Shown here: one piece after another, positions 1 through 10,923 of the stretch
How positions within the stretch are numbered: the stretch's first letter is position 1
Layout of the letters: the number at the start of each line of letters is the position of its first letter
NCBI RefSeq assembly: GCF_001638985.1
Contig: NW_017265153.1
Location: forward strand, 431,776 to 495,775
Origin: Phycomyces blakesleeanus NRRL 1555(-)
Taxonomy: Eukaryota; Mucoromycota; Mucoromycetes; Mucorales; Phycomycetaceae
DNA: 64,000 bases
Direction: 5' to 3'
The notes under the pieces: generated by a model
Told to the model about the DNA's origin: nothing
Databases searched by the model: none
Seen by the model: the letters and a program-made list of their open reading frames with translations, nothing else
Made by a program: the position numbers and the translations under genes

Positions 1-2060
1 GCAACCAGAAAAAAAAAGAAAAGAAAAGTAGAAGGACCGATCAAAAGGAAGCGAAAAATAAAGTCAATCGCCACGAGCATAGCCTTAACATGGATGTTCT
101 ACATTTCATTCGTCGACTTGGCTTGGTTGTTGTACCCAATTCTGAAAATAGATGGAGATATAGAGCGTCTATTTCGATACCCTTTTAGAACATTTTCATG
201 GCAAAAAATATGAATAAATAAATATAAATAAATATAAATAAATATAAATTATATAAATTATATAAATTATGTATATATTTTATATTTTATATATAAAAAT
301 AAATAAATTTATATATAATTTATATATATATATACACACATATATATAAAAAACAAAGTTAATCCAAAATGCTTATGTTAATAATGATAATAAGAATCAT
401 TTTATTGAAACTTCAATAATATAATTTTTATAATTAAAATTATACATTAATTTAAGCAAGAAAATTAAAAAAAAAAAAAAGGTAATTTTAGGAAAAAGAA
501 AGGAAAATGAGAGAAATAGGAAAAAAGAGAAAAGAGGGAAAAGAAGGAAAGAAGGAAAGAAGAAAGAAAAAGAGAAAGAAAGAGAAATATTTGTATTGTT
601 TTCTAGAACATATTTAATAATCAGATTATAAAAATTAATCTATGAAATGGTACAATGTGCCTTGAATACAGTCAGAGCTATCAATGTCCCTACTTGCCAT
701 GGAATACACCTTTTGCCATGGAAAGCCAAGTTGTGCTTAAACACACCGATCCCTAGCCTTGACTCTGTGCACAAAGAAGCGCGAAACATAAAATAAAATA
801 CATATAAAAAAAAAAGTTATCCGGAGTTTTTTCTTTCTTTCTCTTGGTCTACATATTCCCCGATTCGCTGCTGCCAAAATAGCTGTTTTTCACAACAGAT
901 ATTAAATGCTATCACACAAAACTATATTTAACCATAAAGTGTATATCGACATATGATTGTCTATTAAACCAACAAGGATGAGTAACTTATATATTAAATG
1001 GTCTCAATATGCATTTCACACATCTATTTCATTTATCTAACTGTTATTATTTACAAGTCAATTAGATAAATCCAATTAAATCGAAAATTAACCCAATTGA
1101 CTATAAGTACTATTTATATAAAATAAAATAAAAAAAACCTTATCTGTTCTCCTACACACGCACATACCCACCTACATACATGTATATATCAATTCATTGG
1201 TAATTCTATCGCCCAAGTTACAGTAAAATATCCTCTTAAGCCTGGAAGTTCTATAGGTACTATCAATTGATATTAAAGTATCAATCTGTAGAAATAATTA
1301 CTTATATATACATGGTGTACAATACTTTTTTCTTTTTCTTTTTTTACTTGGTTTTCAGACGTTTATAAAAAGAAATTCAGGCAATTTAAATTCTTTATTG
1401 GACAAAGTCAATTTTATTTTCAGACATTTTCCCTGTTAAACTAGAGCACAACTTGAACCTCAATCTAAGCACTTTTTTGGAATCAATATTACTCGAATGT
1501 GTGAGGTTAAATTAGCCAAACATTCAAAGTTATCCCAGAATGCGCGTAGTACTCCTATGCTGAAATAAGGGGAACCTTACGAACCGGTTGGAAGAATACT
1601 GACAGAACATGCTGATGAGACCAAATTGAATATGTTTGTCTGGGCTACAAATAAAAAATGATTGGCTCTCATTAACCTAAAATTTAGATAATTTCAATCT
1701 ATAAACATCTGATAAACAAACCTGGGTGTTTATAGAGTGCGCATCTGTATCCACCACTTTCATCTATGGATATTTCATAAGAAAATAAAATGAAGAGCAA
1801 AAGGAAATATGAAAGCTTTCTACAGTTTAATTTTCATGTTAATCATTATTGGCCTAGGTATTAAGTCTCCGCAAAAGCAAAATATAAACATCTAAAGCTA
1901 CTGAAACACCCTAACATAACCCTCAAACAAATATTGTAATTTTCTCTGTTTGTTTGTATAGAGCGAATTATCGGCTCAGATTTATTAAAAGTCTCTGATT
2001 GAGTAGGAAAAAAAAAGCCAAAAATTCTTTAGGTGCCAGCCAGAGTTTATCTCATCCAAA
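1..2060. other. AT-rich intergenic stretch, no gene seen
   Basis: I see no reading frame with coding character on either strand. The stretch holds short-period AT repeats built on AAATATAAAT at about 209-290, a long purine-rich tract listed separately, and two direct copies of TTGCCATGGAA at 694-704 and 713-723. Confidence 0.6.
465..587 (+). repeat. A/G-rich (polypurine) tract
   Basis: About 120 bases are almost entirely A and G on the + strand, with irregular GGAAA/GAAAG units and only a few pyrimidine interruptions near the left end. It lies in non-coding DNA with no gene within 1 kb. Such tracts can form triplex structures or exclude nucleosomes, but no function is shown here. Confidence 0.7.
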
Positions 2061-2280
2061 ATGCTGAACCAAGTAGACTCTGCTTATGACCTTCGATCGG
2101 TACCAGACAAGCAGATCGATGCCCTTGGTACCTTAATTAAGTATAATTATACGGTACTTAGTATTGGGAAGGTGTCAAGGTAATGAATTTAATGCAATTA
2201 TCTTAAATAAAAAGGTTCTTATCCATTTATTATTTAGGGGACAACTTAAAGATAATACTGTATTTAAATTTTTATATTAA
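2061..2280 (+). CDS. possible small two-exon protein (53 aa), unrecognised
   Basis: An ATG at 2061 opens a frame of 40 codons. A donor (AG|GTAATG) after 2179 and an acceptor (TTATTTAG) before 2238 would remove a 58-nt intron. They extend the frame in phase to a stop at 2278-2280, giving 53 residues (starting MLNQVDSAYDLRSV). The amino-acid composition is less skewed than that of random AT-rich ORFs nearby. I do not recognise the product. It could equally be a relic or a chance frame, because no promoter or conserved domain is visible. Confidence 0.2.
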
Positions 2281-3802
2281 AGGGTAAAAACACAGCCATT
2301 ATTTCATATAAATAAATAGAGATCTTTTGTGCTTTCATTTTCCGAGTCAAGGAACAACTTCCAAAAAGGTGGGGCCAAGAATCCGAGTTTCTGTTTCTTG
2401 CTGTCATTCAGACTCATTTGTTGGTCTGTTCATTTTGCCATGGAGCTTTGGTCAATGGAACGGTCAACAGGATGTAGAGCCGACCGATTGGACGCCATAC
2501 CATATAAAAAAAAAAGGGGGGGGGAGGGGGGCTGGGACAAGTATGCACAAGCACAAGCACACATACACACACACACACACAACATGTGGGCTGGTTATTT
2601 TCTAGTGTCACATACGCAATGGCATGTCACTGAGAGCTCTTTGAATTCAAGTACCTGATTTCTATTTGTATCACCTGAGTTTCATGAAATATTTACATTA
2701 AGCCTCCAATAGATACACCACATTGGCATTACAATTTTCTGTTGATAAAATAAACTTTTTATGTTTATTTTTTGAAACATAGTTTGTTGCATAGCAACAG
2801 TAACTATGTTACAGAAAATATGTACATCTCTCCCCACTTTTGATTTCTCTTTCTCTCGCTTTTTCTCTATTTATTTATCTATATATATATATATATATCT
2901 TTATCTCTTTCCTTGAGTATGTGTTTATGTGTGTGTAAATAAATAGGTAAGAACTGAGTAGATATGTAGATAGAGAGAGTATGATTTTGATTAAATACTA
3001 TGTATACGACTGAGCTGACTTTGGAGTAGGCACCTTAATGGCATACCGGAGATAATAAAGATCTTAAATTCTTTGACTACTTTTCGTTGTAAGTCATCCT
3101 CGAAAGGCTTTGCCAAACATGACGTATGATTTGCCCTGAAGCACACTATAGATCTAATCATTTACAGGATCTAATATTGACTCAAAAAGATATGACTAAC
3201 ATGGAATCTTATTATCACTATTCGATTATCCTTTTTTGCACATTAGTGCACAAGCCAAGCAGCAAAATAAACCCAAAGTGAGATACCAAAAGACCTTACC
3301 TTATGAAGCAACTCCCCCCAAAAAAAAAGAAGAAAAAAAATGGCTATAAAATGCATCTTTCTATCTCTATAGTTTGTAAAATATGGGGCACTACGGAATT
3401 AGCACATGCATAGCAAAGTAATACAATTGATTCTTGGCCTGATTCTGCTTTGCAAAAAAAAAAGTTGAAGGAAGGAAAGATTCTTATGAGTCAATCTCCT
3501 GTCAGCCGAATGAGACCCTTTTGAGCCTATACCTTAATTTATTTTGACTGCTGTTCACACTCACCGACAGTTCTACAGATACAGATATCTACACTCCCAC
3601 TCTCATTCATACTCACGCGCTTATGTGTACAAAACAGACCAGCCAAATATAGAGGGAAAGACAGAAAGAATAAGAAGAGAAATGTCGCGCACAAAGAATA
3701 CAACAATAATCCATCAGAAAATCTGTGTTCAAGCCAGAAATGGACGGCTAATTCCTTCCCAGATTCTGATCTTTAAATTAAGAAGAAGAGGGAGAAAAAG
3801 GG
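2281..3802. other. intergenic, no gene seen
   Basis: This stretch is AT-rich with an A/G homopolymer run at about 2507-2530 and a (CA)n microsatellite at about 2560-2582. Short open frames here are driven by the repeats. The right end is the promoter side of the phosphoglycerate dehydrogenase gene. Confidence 0.6.
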
Positions 3803-3810
3803 TATAAAAG
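3803..3810 (+). promoter_or_regulatory. TATA box of the phosphoglycerate dehydrogenase gene
   Basis: TATAAAAG lies 86 bases before the ATG at 3896, a normal core-promoter distance for a fungal gene. A CT-rich stretch between them is compatible with the transcription start region. Confidence 0.55.
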
Positions 3811-3895
3811 ACGGAATTGCCTCAATTGCCCTGGTCTTTTCAATTAATACATCAACAAGACTTGGTCTTAAAATCCCTCTCTTATACATTTCACA

Positions 3896-5604
3896 ATGGT
3901 TAACGCAAACAACGCCCCTGTCCAGAATGGCAAGCCTGCCACCACTACCACTACTACTACCACCAACACTGCTACTACTTCCACTACCAATGCTGACTCT
4001 AAGAGAACTCGCAGTGGTTCTGTCACTCAGGCTAAGCCCAAGGTTCTTCGTCCTTTCAACACTGCCGAGGTCAAGATCTTGTTGTTGGAAAACATCAATG
4101 AAAGTGCCGTCAAGACTTTCCAAAAGCAAGGTTACCAGGTAAAAACAAAACCAAAAAAAAAAGCAAGACCGTAGATCTTTATAAATCCCTATATTTTTTT
4201 TATTTTTTTGCTAATGCCTTGTCTTATTCAGGTCGAGACCTACAGCAAAGCTTTGGTCGGCGATGAACTCTTGGAGAAAATCCGTGATGTCCACGTAGTT
4301 GGTATCCGTTCCAAGACTAAGCTTACCAAGCAGGTTTTGGAGGCTGCTGTCAACCTTCGCGTTGTTGGATGTTTCTGTATTGGTACCAACCAGGTCGACC
4401 TCCACACTGCTGCTAACAAGGGTGTAAGTTTTTTATTTATTTATTTAATTGAATTTTGTTGTTGTAGAGTAGAGGTGGGGTTAACCGACCCTGCGAGTAG
4501 AGTAATCGAGTGTTCAGATTGAGTCTAACGTTATATGATTAGATTGCTGTATTCAACTCGCCTTTTAGTAACTCTCGCTCAGTTGCTGAGCTTGTGATTG
4601 GTGAGATTATTGCACTTGCTCGCCAGCTGGGAGACCGCAACATCGAGATGCATGATGGTGTGTGGAACAAGGTGTCTGCAAACTGTTTTGAGATCCGTGG
4701 CAAGGTTCTTGGTATTGTTGGTTACGGTCACATTGGTGCTCAGCTTTCGGTGTTGGCCGAGGCTATGGGTATGACTGTCTACTTTTACGATGTCCTCCAG
4801 ATCATGCCTCTTGGCACTGCTAAGCAGACCGAATCTCTTGAGGAACTCCTGTCTATTTCCGATTTCGTTTCTCTCCATGTTCCTGAGCTTGAGGAGACCA
4901 AGAATCTTATCGGAGAGCGTGAGATTATGGGTTACATGAAGAAGGGTTCTTACCTGCTCAACAATGCTCGCGGAACTGTTATCCAGATTCCTGGTCTTGT
5001 CAAGGGTCTCCAATCCGGCCATCTCGCTGGCGCTGCCATTGATGTATTCCCCAAGGAACCTGCAAGCAACGGCAAACATTTTACCGACTACCCAGAGCTC
5101 CTCAAATGCCCCAACCTTATTATGACCCCACACATTGGTGGTTCCACCGAAGAGGCCCAGCGTATGATCGGTATTGAAGTGTCTGCTGCGCTGGTCAAGT
5201 ATATCAACCAGGGCACTTCCATTGGTGCTGTCAACTTCCCCGAGATTGACCTCCGTGCCATCCGTGAAGAAGAAAAGAACACTGTCCGTGTTCTCTATAT
5301 CCATCGCAACATTCCCGGTGTACTAAAAGTAAGTATCGTTTTTTTAGACGCATTCTCATGTGTTTCGACTCAATGACTTATTCGTTTTCTTTTTTGTTTC
5401 TCTTCTCTCCCTTTGTCTTTGTACAAAAAGGCCATCAATGAAATTTTTGCCGACCACAACGTCGAGAAGCAATACTCTGACTCCAAGGGAGACATTGCCT
5501 ATGTAATGGCAGATATCGCAGACGTAGCCGAGGAACAGCTCCACAAGTTATACGAAGCAATTATTGCCACTCCTGCAAACATTAGCACTCGTATGCTTTA
5601 CTAA
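3896..5604 (+). CDS. SER3: D-3-phosphoglycerate dehydrogenase
   Basis: The enzyme oxidises 3-phosphoglycerate to 3-phosphohydroxypyruvate with NAD, the first step of serine synthesis, in the cytosol. Four exons fit: 3896-4138, 4232-4423, 4543-5328 and 5431-5604. All have GT-AG boundaries in phase and give 464 residues, close to the 469 of yeast Ser3. After a Thr-rich N-terminal tail, residues about 55-145 start the substrate domain. The Rossmann motif GYGHIG lies near 205-210, the NNARG catalytic arginine near 288 and the PHIGG catalytic histidine near 342. The last about 70 residues match a regulatory ACT domain (LYIHRNIPGVLKAINE spans the last intron). The start is the first ATG after a TATA box. 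The N-terminal NAPVQNGKPATTTT tract is low complexity and probably disordered. Assignment is firm; the symbol follows yeast usage. Confidence 0.95.
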
Positions 5605-6428
5605 TCATCCAATCTACTCGTAGACCTAAAGAACTAAAAAAAAAAACAAAAAACAAAACCAAAAATTATCCTCCTATTCATCTTTTATATATTCCTCCTA
5701 CCCATATCTCTTTATACTTTTCTATTTTATTTGAAGATGCACCCTTATTGGTTTTAAAGTAGTAACCTTAAAGACATCAAAATGAAACTTACAAACACAA
5801 CTGGCATTCAACATTCATCTACCTTATTTTCTTTCTTTTTTTCTTTCTTTTAAAATATATAATATATATATTATATATACGCTCAACTCAACTTGTTCGC
5901 ATAATACTAATACTGATAATAAAATTAATAATAAGAATAATATCTTTCACATCTTCCATCTTATTTTTATTTTTGCTGCCCTTTCTTTAAATTACCAGCC
6001 ATAAAATAGAGTATAGCAAAAAAAAGAAGTTCTTTATCATATTGTATATAAGGTCTCAGTATAAATAAGCCTAAGCCCTGTTGAGATGAAATTTTCATTG
6101 TAACACGATCCTGGGAAAAAATTTGGTACAAAATAACTTATATTGTAATTATACACCAACAAAAAAAAGAAAGAAAGATGAACTAGTTTGCGGGAGTATG
6201 TGTGCGTCTTTGGCATATGACCTTCATCTCATCTACTTCATCAGTGTATAGATAGATATAGATCCGTGTATGTGTATGTGACAGAAGCCTAACTGTAAGT
6301 TTGGTGTACATTGTGGATTACAAGTGTTTCCATCAGGACTGTCGTACGATCCAAAAGAATCAATAATTCTATTTTCGCTTTCTGGGGTGTATTATATGAT
6401 GTCCAATATATATTTTTTATTTACTTAT
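5605..6428. other. intergenic between convergent genes
   Basis: This holds the 3' ends of the dehydrogenase gene (+) and the low-complexity protein gene (-). I see T-rich and AT-rich tracts (for example a TATA repeat at about 5856-5877) and no supported gene. Confidence 0.6.
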
Positions 6429-7434
6429 TTATACTCTTGTATGAGGTATGCGATGCTGAGATTGAGTGTGCGACCATCCAGGACGTGAAGGAAGGAACCG
6501 AGAATGGGATTGATGTCTTACAGGTCCATGCAGAGGTCTTGATAATGGGCGGCTATATTGTCTTTCGGGTGGATAGTGTAAAGGTTTTCGAGTGTCTATA
6601 ATGCCAGTCGACCACGGTCTTGTGATAACGTCTTCTTCATCATCTTCTCCATTGTCTTCATAATAATCACCTCTATTTGAATAGTATGGATCTGCAGCAT
6701 ATGATGCGTAAACGTCATAATTACTCATATATTCCTCTTCGCTATATTCTTCTTCTTCTTCTTCCTCATCATCTTCTCCAAAGTCATCTGAATAGTATTG
6801 CTCGTAATGATATTCTTGGGGAGGTTTATCCGAAAACGTAACGTGTCGTCTAGGCTCAGGAACGGGTGATGCGTCAATTGGTTTCCGAACTACTCGATAG
6901 GCTTGTGGACTATTCTGTAATGAAACCGAGCGTGTAGGCTGTGTAGACTGTGTTGACTGTGTAGGTTGTGCAGGTTGTGCAGGTTGTGCAGGCTGTGCAG
7001 GCTGTGTGGTCGCCTGTCTGGATGAAGATCTAACAGGTAAGGGGTGCGCAACAGCAGGTACGGAATTCTGTCGCTGAACAGGCGATGATTTGAACTCACT
7101 CGCAATAGAATTTTCCAAGACAGCTGGATTGACCGGTTTGCGACGTGTGTATGAAGGTGTGGGGGCGAGCGTGGGGGTTGAGACGAGACTATTCGGTTGT
7201 GGCGTAGGTGTACTGATATGACTATAGCCATTGTATGTTTGTGGAGCTAGATATGGCATCAAAGCATATGGAATCATTGGATGTGGTGGTGGTGGTGGTG
7301 GTGGTTGATGACTATGGTACACTCCATGCGGGAGATATGGAGAATAGGATATTGGGTAAGGTGTTAAGGCTGGAGAAGCATAACCTTGGTAGGTCTGAAA
7401 AGGTGCTGGGCTTCCTGTATAAGACATAAATTGC

Positions 7435-7468
<34 letters not shown>

Positions 7469-7957
7469 GCTGAATAGACGGGAGGTCTGATAAACTGGCA
7501 AATAAAGCAACAAGAGGACCATAACTGAGATCTAGGGGGTAGATTGCAGGTGAAGAAAACTCTGGTCGAACGATGCCATTAGCTTTTCGCTCATCGAGTA
7601 CAATGAGATCCTTGACACGATCTTTACGCTCATCCTTGATCATTGGCTGTTTGCCTTTGACCAAAGTCCCTGTAACTGAAATAAAAAGTCTTAATATTTT
7701 ATTCGTACTTTATAACAAAACAGTTCCTTTTTTTTTTGCTTTATTATTATCCTTTCCATACATACACTATATCTATTATTTATATATATATTTATTTGGT
7801 ATTTACCCAGCACAACTGGGGGCCGACCGTCAGCAGTAGTTTCTCGTTTGATGACCACAAAAGGCGCTGGCTCTTCTGCTGAACATGGTATGTGTAGCAG
7901 AACAGGCACATGCTTGCCATATTCTGCTGCACTATTAAAGACGTTTTGTTGATCCAG
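6429..7957 (-). CDS. Gln/Pro-rich low-complexity protein, 5' end not resolved
   Basis: Two exons are supported: 7957-7807 and 7669-6429, joined in phase 1 over an intron with donor GTAAAT. The upstream boundary is a probable acceptor (TTATACACAAG), so at least one 5' exon is missing. The visible part is about 463 residues. The first 100 (PVLLHIPCSAEEPAPFVVIK and onward) look folded but I do not recognise the domain. A run of about 14 glutamines follows, then a Pro/Tyr-rich segment with PPPPPPP, five PAQ/PTQ repeats, a polyacidic block (EEDDEEEEEEEYSEEEY) and a basic Arg/Pro/His-rich tail. This composition is typical of disordered scaffold or transcription-related proteins. No catalytic motif is visible. 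The stop is at 6429-6431. Confidence 0.65.
7431..7472 (-). repeat. CAA/CAG trinucleotide repeat encoding polyglutamine
   Basis: A nearly pure TTG repeat on the + strand reads as CAA codons with CAG at the ends on the - strand. It encodes the glutamine run of the low-complexity protein. Repeats of this kind often vary in length between isolates. Confidence 0.85.
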
Positions 7958-8634
7958 CTTGTGTATAAGATAGAGGGAAGAAGAACAAAAGAAAAAGTGC
8001 AAAAGAATGGTCAGAAATAGCACATGAGATCTCTTCTCTTTCTTCTTTAGGCTACATTTCCTTTAATAACAAAAACAAGGTTGCCACATAGGCAGTACAG
8101 ACCACACGATTATGGCTAAGCTGATATTCTATCCCTCACATCTCACTTGCCACCATACGATCAGAACGAATGATTGTAGCAAGCTAATTATCGACACGGT
8201 CGTATAATAGATAGATTACTAGAAAACTCGATTGTTTTTTTCTTCTTCTCTTCTTGGCTTATTTTTTTATTTAAGGATGATGCTCTGCTTATCATTCACC
8301 ACGGGTGTCCTTTTGTGGGGCTCGACATCTAAATCTATTCGCTGAATAATTAACCTCCCCTTTTCTGGGATTCAAGTGATAACAATGATGACTTATTGGC
8401 AGGGCGTCTATCTTGTTGGCATATAAACAAATCTACACTCTGGTTATCACGCACAGTCCACAAAGCGACATGTATTTAATGAGACACGGTGCGTTGCTGG
8501 AATTCATCTTGATTCTTGTATTTATCGCATTTCTTACGTTTCTTGCGTTTCCTGTGTTCCTTGTGCTTCACAAAAGAAAGACGGTAGATAATAATTACTC
8601 AACCCAAAGACTTTTTTTTTATTTATTTATTTAT
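7958..8634. other. intergenic or missing 5' exons of the low-complexity gene
   Basis: The missing first exon(s) of the downstream gene on the - strand should lie here, but I could not place them in phase. On the - strand around 8488-8572 there is a short frame rich in Lys/Arg (KHKEHRKRKKRKK). It has no convincing splice partner. A + strand frame at 8413-8667 is hydrophobic and unsupported. Confidence 0.4.
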
Positions 8635-10923
8635 TCAGAGTCCCAATTGTCGATGAGGCATAGATGATGATTCCTGGGCTAGGTAAGCCGCATCTGCTGC
8701 AATAATCATACGCGCTCGATGGGCACTCTTTCGTTGAGAATGCATTGGTAATTCCATTTTCTCTGTGGTTGTGGTTGTGGTCAGTGTTGATAACGTAGGT
8801 GTGTCCAAGATTACATCATTTCTTTCTTCGGCAAGAGATTTTTTACTTGTGCTTATTGGACGTTTATCAGCAACAGGTCCAATACAGATCCGGTGTGTCC
8901 TAAAGGCGTCAAAGTCAGGTAATAACGACACACTTTGAACTTTGGTCTGGCGTCTCTTTCTTCTTCTTTTATTCCACAAACACATTTGCACATTAATCAC
9001 AGCAGACCATACACACTGATATATATATATTTGTACACAACTGCCCGAGATACAAACCTGTCATGCTTATATTTCTCTTTCTTATCGACATCAGCTTTTA
9101 TATATTCGGTGATTATAGGCATAATGTTGCAGCCACTACTTCTACCACTATTACCACTATCGCAACCGCCATAGCCATTAGGGTCTCGCATAATAGTGTC
9201 TAGACTAGGCATTGTACTTCTTAAAAGCCTCTTGATGTTGAAGCCCATTCGAAACATGTTCTTTCTGTGCATATATATCTGCTCTCTGATCGCATGAGCA
9301 ATTGCAGACCTGTATTTTCTCAATTAGATTTCCAAAAAAAAAATTAAAATAAGAATGTGTTGGGTTGGGTTGGGTCGGGTTGTTCAAACATTATTCGTAA
9401 CACAATATTTTCTAAGAATTTGAATTTGCCTGAATTCGCCGCCCAAACTGAGTTCAGTCGTCAATTTCTCTGCAAACATCTCTGGAGAATTATAATGGCA
9501 TCCAAGGTCCCACTCGAACTGATCAATCAGTTCTAAATTTCCCACAACTATTTCAAGCTGTAAACTCGTTCCCCCCCAAAAAAAAGCAACAAACGTGAGT
9601 ATTACCATTACCATTATTTATAAAAGCAAATTATATGAATTCAATTAATGTTCTTACTTTGATCAAGACACGCCATTCAATATCTGTGTCAAAAGAAAAC
9701 GAACGATCATTTTTAACGGCTTGCTTAGAGTCTAGGATCTCGGTGACCTTTGTGAGAGGTTCATATAAACCCCCATTCAGCTGATAATCATTCACTTGTT
9801 TGCTGATTGATCTTGAAATATCTTTCTTGAACAAATCCACGGGTAACTGCATATCTTCACACATTACTTGTGCAAAGTCGCAAGGTGTGATCAATGTTTC
9901 TATTGTAAGGATTTATACCCACCCACACAAGTAAATAATACAAGTAGAATTAGTACGATAATGAAACGAGGTGTTCGGTCAATACAGTTTGTGAAAAAGG
10001 AACAAGACAACAGAAAATAATTAAGCAAGTGAAATCTACACTTTTCTTTTACCATTCATATTCCATGTGAATGTATCTCGCAAAACATAACCATCGTGCT
10101 CGATATCTAGTCTAATTGGCACCAAGATATCTTGTTGATCTGCTTGACGCATGATATCATTAATTGAGCTTAAAGAAGTAAATACGATATAAGTATGTAT
10201 ATATATATATATATAAAAGAGAGTAATTGGTCAATGCTCGCTTCAATGTTTCTGACTTTTATATTACAATTGAAATGTCTTTGATCTATGGCGTATTTTT
10301 TGCTGCGGAAATATGATACGACAAGAAATACCAGTAGACCCATTTGCACAGTTTTCGTATCCTTTGTTAAACACATCAAGTGATCGACGCTTGCTTCGTA
10401 AATGATGTATTTGAAGGCTGTGCTCAATCAGTCGTTTCTTTTGGGAAGCCATTTCTACGTGGCGCTTGTGCTGCGTGTTAAAATTCTGCTGATACACACG
10501 ATCGCGATGTTTGTAAGTAGCCAAAGACAGTTCCTGGGTAGGCGTCTCTAAACGAGTTGGCCATGGAATATTGTTCAAGGATGTGGTGTAGTGTAAAGCG
10601 TTGATTATACGTGCTTCTTCATGTCTTTCCACGTTTCTAGATTCGCATGCCAAGTCAGGTACAGTTGCTGTGGTATCACAAGGTATACAAGTCTTTGGAG
10701 GAAGAGCATAAACCGGATTCATTCTAAAGGGACTTTTGCCGCTAGACATGAGCAACGAATGGATATTCCTAACATTTGCCGCCCATTCTACAGAAGGGCG
10801 TTGGAATGGCTGTGTGTAGCAGACACCGCTTGGAGGAATAGGTTTAGCAGAAGGATAAGACTCTGAGGAAGAACATTGCCCGGTTTGTTCCTTTGTCTTT
10901 TTCTGATAGTTTGTATACTCCAT
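8635..10923 (-). CDS. SNF5/SMARCB1/Sfh1-family chromatin-remodelling subunit
   Basis: This is a core subunit of a SWI/SNF or RSC-type nucleosome remodelling complex in the nucleus. Six exons fit: 10923-10268, 10168-10053, 9899-9658, 9557-9430, 9309-9058 and about 8965-8635, giving 574 residues. After a poorly conserved N-terminus of about 220 residues come the two SNF5 repeats. Repeat 1 has [12 protein letters not shown] and [11 protein letters not shown], then [14 protein letters not shown]. Repeat 2 has [14 protein letters not shown] and LGGEF followed by [15 protein letters not shown] basic RRKRRQTK patch follows, then a Ser/Thr-rich tail. Intron 4 (9429-9310) appears to use a GC donor. 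The last intron's acceptor is ambiguous because three AAG steps in a row keep phase. Sequence alone does not separate Snf5 from Sfh1; the short N-terminus favours an Sfh1/RSC type. Confidence 0.88.

Noticed and set aside
2327..2658. overlapping frames of 92 and 109 codons
   Set aside because: They span G-run and CA-repeat DNA with His/Thr artefacts and have no splice or promoter support.
4579..5304. 241-codon open frame on the - strand
   Set aside because: It is antisense to the phosphoglycerate dehydrogenase coding exon and reflects its codon pattern; the + strand protein has all catalytic motifs.
8023..8023. start of the low-complexity protein at 8023-8025 with a signal-peptide-like leader
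   Set aside because: The only ATG there is out of frame and stops after a few codons; the hydrophobic stretch is the pyrimidine tract of an intron acceptor.
9016..9053. 38-nt intron alternative for the last SNF5-gene intron
   Set aside because: Shorter than every other intron in the window; the 92-nt alternative gives the RRKRR patch expected after the SNF5 repeats.
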